NCBI GenBank assembly: GCA_029860345.1
Contig: JAOUBJ010000003.1
Coordinates: forward strand, 132,709 to 196,708
Source of the DNA: Candidatus Zixiibacteriota bacterium
Lineage (GTDB): Bacteria; Zixibacteria; MSB-5A5; GN15; FEB-12
Direction: 5' to 3'
Length of the DNA: 64,000 bases
A model generated the notes under the pieces. That model worked only from the letters and a program-made list of their open reading frames with translations, did not search any database and was not told the origin of the DNA. Positions 51,190 to 59,176 of the stretch are shown piece after piece. Each line of letters begins with the position of its first letter. Position 1 is the first letter of the stretch. The position numbers were made by a program, and so were the translations under genes.

Positions 51190-51386
51190 CGATACACCGG
51201 GTCCTGTCAACACTCCCACCGATACTGGGCTTTGTCAATATGCTGATAAGTCTGATCACCGTTCGTTTCCTGCTATGCTCAAGCATCTATCTCAAATCGT
51301 TCGGCACCAATAAGCGTAGCCCGCCCTCCAACCGCAAGGCTTTTGGACGTCACTCTTTATACTCATTGGTACCGGGTCGTCATCAA

Positions 51387-51417
51387 ACAAAAAAAGGGCG
51401 GGACCTCTGTCCCGCCC
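51387..51417 (-). terminator. rho-independent terminator of the HMA protein gene
   Basis: GGGCGGGAC (51396-51404) pairs perfectly with GTCCCGCCC (51409-51417), loop CTCT. On the minus strand it is followed by seven Ts. Confidence 0.92.
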
Positions 51418-51443
51418 AATAGAATCTATGTTGTTCCGAGCGA

Positions 51444-52046
51444 TTAGCTCTCGTCGGATTTCGTTTCAGTCTTCTCGGTGGGTTTGTCGGCGGTTTTGCT
51501 GCTGGCGCAACCGCCCGATTTGGCGTGGCTGGCGCAGGTCTTAGCGCAAGACTTGCTGCAACCGGCTTTGCCCGAAGCAGAAGCTGCCTTGGCCGTCGGT
51601 GCATCACCCTTGGCCACAGCGGGGATGATCTCCGCCTGGAAGCCGGTGTTAATCACAGCCGAGGTGAGCGCTTTGCCGTCATACTTGGCCGGGTCGCAAC
51701 AGACTAAGGCATAGCTGCCTTTGTGGTCGACCTTGATAACCTTGTTGACGCCGTCAACTTTGGCCAGAGCAGAAGTAACCTGAGACTCACAGCCACCACA
51801 GGTCATACCCTTGACCGATATCTTGGTGAAACCGCAGTTCTCGTGGTCGGCGCACATCTTCTTGCATTCTTCAGCCGTGATACCGTAGAGCTTGAGACAT
51901 TCTTCCTGAGTCAGTTTCTGGCAGTTAGCCCCGTCACCTTTAGCAGCAGCTTTATGGGCGCCGCATCCCGGGCCGGCCAGGGCCGACGAACTGATGAACG
52001 CTACCAATAGCAGAGCGCTCAAACCGAATAGTGTGAGTTTCTTCAC
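51444..52046 (-). CDS. exported HMA-domain metal-binding protein with Cys-rich tail
   Basis: A 200-residue exported protein. Signal peptide (1-24, ending SSALAG); a Cys-containing segment (CQKLTQEECLKLYGITAEEC, about 42-61); a heavy-metal-associated domain (about 74-145) with the metal site GMTCGGCES; and a low-complexity tail (about 148-200) rich in Ala, Lys and Cys (CSKSCAKTCASHAKSGGC). Cytoplasmic HMA proteins are copper chaperones, whereas an exported one may buffer copper, mercury or another soft metal in the periplasm. An arsenate reductase gene is divergent, 280 bases away; a shared metal response is possible but not shown. Confidence 0.8.
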   Translation of the reverse strand: MKKLTLFGLSALLLVAFISSSALAGPGCGAHKAAAKGDGANCQKLTQEECLKLYGITAEECKKMCADHENCGFTKISVKGMTCGGCESQVTSALAKVDGVNKVIKVDHKGSYALVCCDPAKYDGKALTSAVINTGFQAEIIPAVAKGDAPTAKAASASGKAGCSKSCAKTCASHAKSGGCASSKTADKPTEKTETKSDES

Positions 52047-52326
52047 CTGACTACTCCTGTTGTGTTAAACCTAAAAAGTTCGTTTGTTTTCTTCCAATTA
52101 AGCAGAAAACCTGCCTAAGTCAATAGTTTGTTGCCCATTTCGGCCGGTTCTCAGAGGCTGATAAGGACACTGTTTAGACAAATATGGACGCAATTAGTTC
52201 CTGTTTTAACATGAAAATCGGCATATTGTCACAAAAATGAACTTTCTCTTTACGGCTGCGTTGCTACATTGAGGACCAAATTGACCGGTCCGACCGCCTG
52301 ACTACACAGAATAGGAGAAAATTGTC

Positions 52327-52737
52327 ATGAAAATGCTGGTCCTGTGCACCGGCAACGCCTGTCGCTCCCAAATGGCTGAGGGGTTTCTGCGTACTCTGGG
52401 TGGGAATCGGTTGACCGTCGACTCGGCCGGGATAACACCGTCCAGGCTTGATCGGCGGGCCGTAACGGCGATGGCGGAATTGGGTATCGACATCTCGGGA
52501 CATACCTCGGACGCAATGGATCGTTATCTGCAAGATCAGTTCGACTATGTAATCACCGTCTGCGACAACGCCAGAGACAACTGCCCCCTGTTCCCCGGTC
52601 AGGCAAAAAGGCTCCATTGGCCTTTTGACGACCCCGCGGCCGCCACCGGCAGTGACCAGGAGGTAATGGCAGAATTCCGGCGGGTACGCGATGAGATCAA
52701 AGCGAAAGTGGTAAGTTGGCTCAAGACTATCCAATGA
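52327..52737 (+). CDS. arsC: arsenate reductase (thioredoxin-coupled, low-Mr phosphatase fold)
   Basis: A 136-residue cytoplasmic enzyme reducing arsenate to arsenite. It has the P-loop CTGNACR (CX5R, Cys7) and the redox pair Cys79 and Cys86 in CDNARDNCPLFPG, matching the Cys10/82/89 triad of Staphylococcus aureus ArsC; DDP (101-103) supplies the general acid. The triad separates it from plain tyrosine phosphatases. TAGGAGA precedes the ATG. There is no arsR, arsB or acr3 gene next to it. The histidine kinase gene follows after 33 bases. Confidence 0.9.
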   Translation: MKMLVLCTGNACRSQMAEGFLRTLGGNRLTVDSAGITPSRLDRRAVTAMAELGIDISGHTSDAMDRYLQDQFDYVITVCDNARDNCPLFPGQAKRLHWPFDDPAAATGSDQEVMAEFRRVRDEIKAKVVSWLKTIQ

Positions 52738-52770
52738 CCATGAGGAACTGTATTAACACAGCAGGACGAA

Positions 52771-54714
52771 ATGACTGAAAACTCAGCCGCGCTGGAAAAC
52801 CAGCTTGCCGCCTTAACAACCGACGGCAGGGAGCTTGAACCGACCGAGGAATCGGTCAAGCTTCTGCTTCGGATTGTTGAGCAAACAAGTGTCAACAATC
52901 CGGACAGGGGGTTGGAGTTGTCCGAAAAGGCGTATCACCTGGCCGAGCAAATATCCTATCAAAGGGGCTTGGCCGGGGCCCTGACCGGCATTGCCTTTAC
53001 ACACTATCTACACTCGGACCATGCAGCGGCACTTCCCAAGATTCACGAAGGGCTGCACCTGGCCCGCCAGGACGGCGATCCGATGACGATTGCGCGCGCT
53101 TTGACCATCAGCGCCGGTGTTCAGCTAAGTGTGGGCAACTACGAACAGGCCCTGGCTAACGGATTTGAGTCACTGAAACTGTATCGTCAGATTGGGCGGC
53201 CGGCGCAGGAGGCCTGGGCGCTTCACGGAATCGGCACCGGTTTTCTCGAACTGGGAGACTTTGATCAGGCGCTTGAGTATGCCCGCCAGAGTCTCGCTAT
53301 TTTTGAAAACCTGGGTGATGATCGTATAGCCATCTCCGGACGCGGCCGGGCTATTAACGCCATCGGCATGGTGTACAAAAGCAAAGGTGATCTGGCCGAA
53401 GCCGCTTGTTATTTCCGAAAGAGCCTGGAGATTTTTGAAAACCACAAGAACAACATCGGTATCGCCCGGTCGCTAAACGATCTCGGGGAGATCCATCAAG
53501 AGCTTGGTGAATTCGAAGTTGCCCTGGACTGCCACACCCGCAGTCTCGAAATCCGTCGGCGGATCGGTATGCGGCAGGCACAATCCACATCGTTGATAAA
53601 CCTGGGCAAACTCAAACTGCAACAAGGAGAGGTAACCGCCGCTTTGGAGCTTCTCACCGAAGCGTTGAGGATCGCGCTGGACGTCAATGTAAAACTGCGA
53701 ATCTATCAGGCCCATAGAGCGCTGTCGGACGCCTATGAAGCAGCCGGTAGTTTTGAAGAAGCGCTGAAACACCAGCGGGCCTTTCAGCAAGTGCGCGACG
53801 AAGTATCCGGGGACGATGCCAACACCAGAGTCAAGAATCTTCAGGTCAGCTATGAAATCGAGAAATCCGAAAACGAAGCAGAGATCGAGCGGCTGAAAAA
53901 CGTCGAACTAAAAGAGAAGAACGAGCAACTTAAGCAACTGCTTCAGCAGATCCAAACAGCCCAGGCGCACCTGGTGCAGGCTGAGAAGATGGCTGCACTG
54001 GGCAAACTGGTCGCCGGCATCCTGCATGAGATGAACAGCCCGCTGGGATCGATGAAAAGCGCTATCGATGTCTTGCGCCGCAGCCTCGAACGACTCAGTC
54101 AACTTGACCTTGAAAACCTGTTGCAGGACACCGACATGTTCGAACAGTTCAGGTTGGTTATGCGAACGCTCAGTGACAACCACACTATCGCTCACAGTGC
54201 CGGTGATCGCCTGGCCTCAATCGTGCACAATCTCAAGAGCTTTGCGCGGTTGGACGAAGCAACCTATCAAACGGTCGACCTTCATGATGGCCTGGAGAGC
54301 GCCTTGGCCGTGCTGAACCATGAACTTGACGGACGTATCTCTGTTGTCAGACAATATGACAACATCCCCAAACTTACCTGCTACGCATCGGAAATGAACC
54401 AGGTCTTTCTGAACCTGCTGACAAATGCGATGCAGTCAATGGACGGCGAAGGCACCATCACCGTGACTACCTCAAGTAACGATAACAGTTTGAGTATAGA
54501 AATACGGGACACCGGCGCCGGCATTGCCGAAGATCAGTTGTCACATCTGTTCGAACCGAATTTCACGCAAACGGGTCCACGTGCAAAAGCCGGCCTGGGA
54601 CTGTTTGCATCGCACAATATCGTCAGCAAACACGGCGGCGAGATTAGAGCCGAAAGTACCGTGGGGCGGGGAAGCCGCTTTACCATCTCTTTGCCGTTTG
54701 AGCACCAGTCGTAG
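52771..54714 (+). CDS. TPR-containing sensor histidine kinase
   Basis: A 647-residue soluble kinase with no membrane segment. It has about eight TPR units (about 60-345, e.g. AWALHGIGTGFLELGDFDQA and IARSLNDLGEIHQELGEFEV), a long coiled coil (about 350-405), then a HisKA-like region with the phosphoacceptor His near 420 in LHEMNSPLG. The ATPase domain has N box NQVFLNLLTNAMQSM, G1 DTGAGIAE and G2 GLGLFASHNIV. The layout suggests that a protein partner binding the TPRs sets kinase activity. No response regulator gene is adjacent. An alkC gene follows after 64 bases. Confidence 0.9.
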   Translation: MTENSAALENQLAALTTDGRELEPTEESVKLLLRIVEQTSVNNPDRGLELSEKAYHLAEQISYQRGLAGALTGIAFTHYLHSDHAAALPKIHEGLHLARQDGDPMTIARALTISAGVQLSVGNYEQALANGFESLKLYRQIGRPAQEAWALHGIGTGFLELGDFDQALEYARQSLAIFENLGDDRIAISGRGRAINAIGMVYKSKGDLAEAACYFRKSLEIFENHKNNIGIARSLNDLGEIHQELGEFEVALDCHTRSLEIRRRIGMRQAQSTSLINLGKLKLQQGEVTAALELLTEALRIALDVNVKLRIYQAHRALSDAYEAAGSFEEALKHQRAFQQVRDEVSGDDANTRVKNLQVSYEIEKSENEAEIERLKNVELKEKNEQLKQLLQQIQTAQAHLVQAEKMAALGKLVAGILHEMNSPLGSMKSAIDVLRRSLERLSQLDLENLLQDTDMFEQFRLVMRTLSDNHTIAHSAGDRLASIVHNLKSFARLDEATYQTVDLHDGLESALAVLNHELDGRISVVRQYDNIPKLTCYASEMNQVFLNLLTNAMQSMDGEGTITVTTSSNDNSLSIEIRDTGAGIAEDQLSHLFEPNFTQTGPRAKAGLGLFASHNIVSKHGGEIRAESTVGRGSRFTISLPFEHQS

Positions 54715-54778
54715 GTTGACCGGGATTCGCCTTTGAAGGTGCCTGGTGAGGCGCGGCAAGACGAAGCAAGGACCATCA

Positions 54779-55888
54779 ATGACCAAAGCAAAACCCAAGA
54801 GCAGCCCGCTGTGGAAAGACTGGGTCGATGATGATATGGTCAACCGAATCGCTCAAGTGTTCAGCCGTGCATACAGCAAGTTCGACAAGACAAGATTCAT
54901 ACGCGAACTGACTTCGCGTGGGTTCTTTGACCTCAACTTGAAAGACCGCATTAATCGCATCTCAGAAACTCTGGGAAGGTTTTTGCCGAACGACTACCCC
55001 AAGGCAGTAGGTATCCTTCTGAAGGCCGCTCCTCAACTCGGCGAATTCGAAAACTGGGCGCTGACCGGATATGTCGAACGGTTCGGACAGGGACGTTTTG
55101 GCGAGTCCATGCGCGCCCTTAAGGCCTTGACACCTTATGGCACCGGCGAATTTGCGATCCGTTCGTTCATCATAAAACAGCCGATACCCATGCTGGAAGT
55201 CATGTCCGGATGGGCCGATGATCCCAACGAGCACGTGCGTCGTCTGGCGGCCGAAGGTTCACGTCCACGTGGTGTCTGGACGGCACACATTGAAGCATTC
55301 AAGAAGGACCCCCGGCCGGTGTTGAAACTGCTTGAAAAACTGAAAGCGGACTCTTCGCTGTATGTGCGCAAAGCGGTAGCCAATAATCTCAACGATATTT
55401 CAAAAGAGAACCCCGACATCGTGATAAAATGGGCGGAACGCTGGCTGGCCGACAACAATCCACACACCAACTGGATCGTCAAACGTGGCTGCCGGACGCT
55501 GGTGAAGAACGGCGACCCGCGAGTGTTCGGGCTGTTAGGTTTTACGGTGAGACCAAAGATCGACCTGGTCAGGTTTGGGCTGACACCAAAACGGATCGAG
55601 ATTGGTTCGGCTTTGTCATTAGGTTTGCATCTTAGATCGACAGCGGCCAAACATCAAAAGCTGGCCATCGATTATCGTATCAGCTACACCCGTCCGGCCG
55701 ACAGGACCTCCATGAAACTGTTCAAGTGGTCCGAGAAGATTCTGCCCTCGCAGGACTCCCTCAAACTCGAAACCGTCCGTTCGTTTGCCGATCAGAACAC
55801 TCGGCGCCATTATCCCGGTCGACATCGTGTGGAGTTGATTATCAACGGTGTTGTTTGGGCCGCCACCGATTTCCATGTGTTCGCTTAG
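54779..55888 (+). CDS. alkC: AlkC-like DNA alkylation repair protein
   Basis: 369 residues from the ATG at 54779 (MTKAKPKSSPLWKDWV; AAGGACC ahead). HEAT-like helical repeats (about 10-255, with VRRLAAEGSRPRGVW and YVRKAVANNLNDISKENPD) form the AlkC/AlkD DNA glycosylase fold that removes alkylated bases such as 3-methyladenine. The C-terminal 100 residues (about 265-369, LSLGLHLRSTAAKHQKLAID ... RHRVELIINGVVWAATDF) match the Ig-like domain that marks AlkC rather than AlkD. No adaptive-response genes such as ada are nearby. Confidence 0.85.
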   Translation: MTKAKPKSSPLWKDWVDDDMVNRIAQVFSRAYSKFDKTRFIRELTSRGFFDLNLKDRINRISETLGRFLPNDYPKAVGILLKAAPQLGEFENWALTGYVERFGQGRFGESMRALKALTPYGTGEFAIRSFIIKQPIPMLEVMSGWADDPNEHVRRLAAEGSRPRGVWTAHIEAFKKDPRPVLKLLEKLKADSSLYVRKAVANNLNDISKENPDIVIKWAERWLADNNPHTNWIVKRGCRTLVKNGDPRVFGLLGFTVRPKIDLVRFGLTPKRIEIGSALSLGLHLRSTAAKHQKLAIDYRISYTRPADRTSMKLFKWSEKILPSQDSLKLETVRSFADQNTRRHYPGRHRVELIINGVVWAATDFHVFA

Positions 55889-55918
55889 ATTCCATTCGTC
55901 CATAGCTCCCCCAAAAAA

Positions 55919-56097
55919 GGGCTTGTTGACATACCCCGTTTGTGTTGTGTCGGGTCCTGAGCGCACCGAAGGCGTGATTGTGACCCGACACCTAACTCCA
56001 TACATGACAGCGGCGGCGGGTCACACGAATCCGCTGGCGCCCGCCGCGGCGGACAGGACCCACCGCAACATGGAGGAGGGATTTTTTCAACAAGCCC
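55919..56097. repeat. 179-base palindromic element with long outer arms
   Basis: Perfect outer arms GGGCTTGTTGA (55919-55929) and TCAACAAGCCC (56087-56097). Inside, GTGTCGGGTC (55947-55956) / GACCCGACAC (55982-55991) and a GC-rich palindromic stretch near 56011-56055. It fills the gap between convergent alkC and a small barrel gene and touches that gene's terminator. Confidence 0.75.
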
Positions 56098-56130
56098 AAA
56101 AAAAGAGCCGGTCCCAAGCGGAGCCGGCTC
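56098..56130 (-). terminator. rho-independent terminator of the small barrel gene
   Basis: GAGCCGG (56105-56111) / CCGGCTC (56124-56130) with a 12-base loop; on the minus strand seven Ts follow. Confidence 0.85.
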
Positions 56131-56152
56131 ATGCAAAAACCAATAATCCAGA

Positions 56153-56698
56153 TCAGAAAGCGACGCCACTCACCAGAATGTTGATATGCTGGTGATCAAA
56201 TTCCACTGGGGATTCTTCCGTTTTACCCTTTGCGAAATAGACCGCTGCTTGCCAATGGCGAGCAAACTCGTATCCGGCTCCAACCATGAAACCAAAGCCC
56301 GGATCGGCTTCGTATTCATCAACATGAAAGATATATGCACCAAGGCCGCCAACCGTAAAGAACGACTTACCGACAGGACCGAAGTAGTGGTACCATGCGG
56401 CTCCGTTGAAACCTTGAACGATGTCCGCGTCGGATATGTCACCTTTCCATGCCGCAACATTCCCTTCGTAGACGATCATATTCTGTTCGTCCCAGCCGTA
56501 CCCTATGATAAAATTCACTCCCAGGCCGGTGCCGTCTTCTCCAACGGGGAAGCCCAGAAAATCCACCGACCACTCCGCTTGGGCGGCCACGCCCAATCCG
56601 CCACCGAGCACGAATCCTTTACGCAATCCATCGAAGGCGCCGGCGGTGGTGGCCATAAACAACACGGCCAACATCGTAATCAATACCAAACGTCTCAT
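56153..56698 (-). CDS. small outer-membrane beta-barrel protein
   Basis: 181 residues from the ATG at 56698, chosen for its ideal AGGAGGTAAG site; the frame is open further up with no site. Signal peptide (1-21, ending TTAGA). The mature part has eight or so amphipathic strands (LGVNFIIGYGWDEQNMIVYE, AAWYHYFGPVGKSFFTVGGL, HWQAAVYFAKGK) and ends INILVSGVAF, a typical last strand. It fits an OmpX/OmpW-size barrel. Function unknown. Divergent from a second small barrel gene 271 bases away. Confidence 0.75.
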   Translation of the reverse strand: MRRLVLITMLAVLFMATTAGAFDGLRKGFVLGGGLGVAAQAEWSVDFLGFPVGEDGTGLGVNFIIGYGWDEQNMIVYEGNVAAWKGDISDADIVQGFNGAAWYHYFGPVGKSFFTVGGLGAYIFHVDEYEADPGFGFMVGAGYEFARHWQAAVYFAKGKTEESPVEFDHQHINILVSGVAF

Positions 56699-56969
56699 CT
56701 TACCTCCTGAGGTTTGTGGTCCACGGCTTATTAACAGGCAACATACTCGATAATCGGATTGACCCGCAAGCAAAAAAACCGTCTGCCAGTTTGTACAATT
56801 TGGACCCAATTTGTTTGTTGACACATCGTGGGCTGGAGCACAGGTTGATACGAATTATATGAGAGAACACCAGAGATGGTGGTGGTGCAGACATTGAGTC
56901 ATGCCTGACGAATAGGAGTTCAAGGAAGAAACCAAACAGACCCTTCACACAATCACAGGAGATGTACAG

Positions 56970-57548
56970 ATGAGACGATCATTGTTGTTAATGTTGGTGC
57001 TATGTCTTGCGCTTAGCGTCACTGCTGCCGCCGAGGAAGGCGACGGCATGAAAGGCTGGGCGTTGGTGAGTGGATACGGTGGCTACACTTTTGGCTTTGG
57101 GGATTTGTTCTTCGATGAGACAATTGCGGGAGTCAACGTCTCCTTTGAGGCCGGTCTCTCCTTCGGAGGTGCCTTCCACTATGGGCTGACCGACAAGTTC
57201 TTTCTCGGAGGCGAGCTGGGCTTTCAGTCTTATAAGACGCAAGCCTCGCTCGGTGGTCTTTCCGCGTCCACGACAGACACCAAATTGAACATACTGGCCA
57301 GCGGCCTCTATGCACTGAACTATGTCGAAAACCAGCAGGCCTTATTCCTCGCATTCGGCGCCGGGCAGTATAGCGGTTTGGACGAATTCGGTTTTAACGC
57401 CGGAGTTCTTTACACCAGAATGGCCGGCGATAAGTTCGCCTGGTTCGTCATGCCGAGGTTTCACTATGTGCTGACCGACCCTTCGGGTACGATGGTACAG
57501 GTTGTGCTCGGCGTGACCTTGCCGGTCGCCGGACGCACGGGGCCGTAA
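56970..57548 (+). CDS. small outer-membrane beta-barrel protein
   Basis: A 192-residue exported protein: signal peptide (1-21, ending VTAAA), CAGGAGA before the ATG. Strands such as WALVSGYGGYTFGFGDLFF, LSFGGAFHYGLTDKFFLGGE and AWFVMPRFHYVLTD point to an eight-stranded barrel; the last strand is MVQVVLGVTLPVAG. It is similar in size to the divergent barrel at 56153-56698, though the two do not look closely related. Function unknown. Confidence 0.75.
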   Translation: MRRSLLLMLVLCLALSVTAAAEEGDGMKGWALVSGYGGYTFGFGDLFFDETIAGVNVSFEAGLSFGGAFHYGLTDKFFLGGELGFQSYKTQASLGGLSASTTDTKLNILASGLYALNYVENQQALFLAFGAGQYSGLDEFGFNAGVLYTRMAGDKFAWFVMPRFHYVLTDPSGTMVQVVLGVTLPVAGRTGP

Positions 57549-57588
57549 CCGGACCGCAAAGACAAGGGTCTCGACCCGCGAATAATAA

Positions 57589-57623
57589 AAACCGACTCTC
57601 CAATACAGGGAGTCGGTTTCTTG
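57589..57623. terminator. bidirectional terminator
   Basis: AAACCGACTC (57589-57598) / GAGTCGGTTT (57610-57619). The plus strand continues with CTTG; the minus strand runs into TTTTTATTATT. It lies between the convergent barrel and methyltransferase genes. Confidence 0.8.
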
Positions 57624-57707
57624 TTGGCTTACCAATAATCCGGGTCCGCATTCTCGCACGACAGTCACACCCAAACGGCAACCACGGGCGGGCGCTACCG
57701 ATGAGTC

Positions 57708-58688
57708 CTAACGCAACGTGCTCACCAACAGGTACGACTCGTGGTGGTCGTCGTGAACGTCGTAGGGATACTTCTCAACATCAAATCCGGCCTCTTTCAG
57801 CAAACGTACCCAGGTAGCTATCGGAAACAACCCAAACCGATGTCGATCCTGTTCGATGCGCACCTTCCCGCCCTCTGAAATCAAATAGAACATCAGGGTT
57901 TCATACACCGGCCGTGAATGGTCCGGGCGGTGGGAGTATTCGATCAAAGTAAGAGTAGTTCCGTCTTCGGTGTTACTATTGTGGCTAACGGCGCCCTCGA
58001 CAAAGGACTCCTCAAAGTGATCCGGAGTGGTCATGAACAGGCCACCTCTTTCCAGATGGACGGCGGCGGTGTTGAATGTTGCCACCAAATCGTCCTCCGA
58101 TGCCATGTAGCTGATGGCATCGTGAATCAACACAGCGTCGAACTTGCGCCCCAGTCGCACGGTGCGCATATCGCCCAGATGATGCTCGACATCCGGGTTG
58201 AGTAGTCGGGAATTATTCAGCATCTTGTCCGAGAGATCAACGGCAGTAGCCCTGAAGCTGATTGTTGCAGCGTCAATAACATCCTGCTCCGCGGTAGCAT
58301 TCTCTTTTCCCCTCTTGAGAGGGGTGCCCGAAGGGCGGGGTGTGTTTTTGTGCTGATGAGACACACCCCCGAATCCCCTCTCGAGAGGGGACTTGGAAGG
58401 TGCGCAGCCACCACCGGTATGCTGCCCTCCATGATCAGGTACCTGAGGTCTGAGAATGTGCGAAAGGTTGTTCCCGCCGCCGACACCAAGTTCCAGCAGC
58501 TCATGATGCCCTGCACCGAGCTTGGTGTACAGCACGTTGCGCCAGTGTCGAGCTTCATCGGCGTAATCTGAAGGCGCACTAACCAGGGTCCACAGATGCG
58601 CAAGCTCCGTGTACATTCGAGGTTGGGCGATACGATCCGACATTGGTTCAGCAGTGGATGAGTCAGGATGCGGCCGGTCGGCGCTCAT
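57708..58688 (-). CDS. SAM-dependent methyltransferase carrying an in-frame repeat insertion
   Basis: 326 residues from the ATG at 58688, which overlaps the upstream GNAT stop as ATGA. A class I methyltransferase: motif I LLELGVGGGNNLSHIL, motif II region FRATAVDLSDKML, then FDAVLIHDAISYM and a C-terminal half with YETLMFYLISEGGKVRIEQD. Between motifs I and II sits a segment of about 32 residues (from APSKSPLERGFGGV to PSGTPLKRG) encoded by a palindromic repeat at 58303-58397. Ordinary relatives have only a short loop there. The enzyme may tolerate the loop or may be impaired. Substrate unknown. Confidence 0.75.
   Translation of the reverse strand: MSADRPHPDSSTAEPMSDRIAQPRMYTELAHLWTLVSAPSDYADEARHWRNVLYTKLGAGHHELLELGVGGGNNLSHILRPQVPDHGGQHTGGGCAPSKSPLERGFGGVSHQHKNTPRPSGTPLKRGKENATAEQDVIDAATISFRATAVDLSDKMLNNSRLLNPDVEHHLGDMRTVRLGRKFDAVLIHDAISYMASEDDLVATFNTAAVHLERGGLFMTTPDHFEESFVEGAVSHNSNTEDGTTLTLIEYSHRPDHSRPVYETLMFYLISEGGKVRIEQDRHRFGLFPIATWVRLLKEAGFDVEKYPYDVHDDHHESYLLVSTLR
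58303..58397. repeat. palindromic repeat inside the methyltransferase gene
   Basis: CCCCTCTTGAGAGGGG at the left and CCCCTCTCGAGAGGGG at the right, with GGGGTGTGTT / GACACACCCC between. The whole segment is one large imperfect palindrome. It keeps the reading frame open and adds about 32 residues (SKSPLERG ... TPLKRG) to the protein. Confidence 0.85.
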
Positions 58689-59161
58689 GTAACCATCCGC
58701 GCCATGCGGAAACCGATGGTATAGGATGACGTGGCTTCGATGACGAAGCCGGCCTTGAGATAGCATCCCAATGTGATTTCGCTGTCACCATACAGATTGA
58801 GCACAACTTTGGCCACGTTGGCCCGCGCGGCGGCTCGGTTGTACAGAAGCTCGAGCATCTTGGTGCCGTAGCCTTCACAGCGCTTGACCGGATCGACAAT
58901 CAGATGCGTGATTTCAACGGCCATCTCAAGCGGTCGGTTGAACAGTTCACCGTAGGCCACCGGTCTGCGTTGCCAGAGAAGAATGTAAGAAGAAACAGCG
59001 TCTCGCTGCCAGGATTCGACAATCTCTTCGGGCGGTGGGTAGTCCTTGCCGCGACAAAGGTTCTTGTACGTCTCCTCCGAATCGATCCATGAACGAACGA
59101 CCGGCGCGTACTCCATGGTGAATGGAACGATATCTGCTTTGGCTTGAGTTCGTTGATTCAC
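58685..59161 (-). CDS. GNAT-family N-acetyltransferase
   Basis: A 158-residue GNAT enzyme starting at GTG 59161 with GGAGGG ahead. The acetyl-CoA site is seen in ITHLIVDPVKRCEGYGTKML (motif A, with R/Q-x-x-G-x-G/A form RCEGYG), followed by VVLNLYGDSEITLGCYLKAGF (motif B). The acceptor is unknown. It lies 15 bases after glmS and is coupled to the methyltransferase gene downstream. GlmU normally supplies the acetylation step after GlmM; there is no reason in the sequence to think this protein replaces it. Confidence 0.85.
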   Translation of the reverse strand: MNQRTQAKADIVPFTMEYAPVVRSWIDSEETYKNLCRGKDYPPPEEIVESWQRDAVSSYILLWQRRPVAYGELFNRPLEMAVEITHLIVDPVKRCEGYGTKMLELLYNRAAARANVAKVVLNLYGDSEITLGCYLKAGFVIEATSSYTIGFRMARMVT

Positions 59162-59176
59162 GGCGACCCTCCGGCT

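Larger units (their letters stand above)
50988..51443. other. 456-base gap holding a repeat and a terminator
   Basis: Contains the dispersed palindromic element 51068-51189 and the minus-strand terminator 51387-51417. Between them (51240-51385) is AT-richer DNA that may hold the promoter of the PorV-like gene; no clear match seen. Confidence 0.5.
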
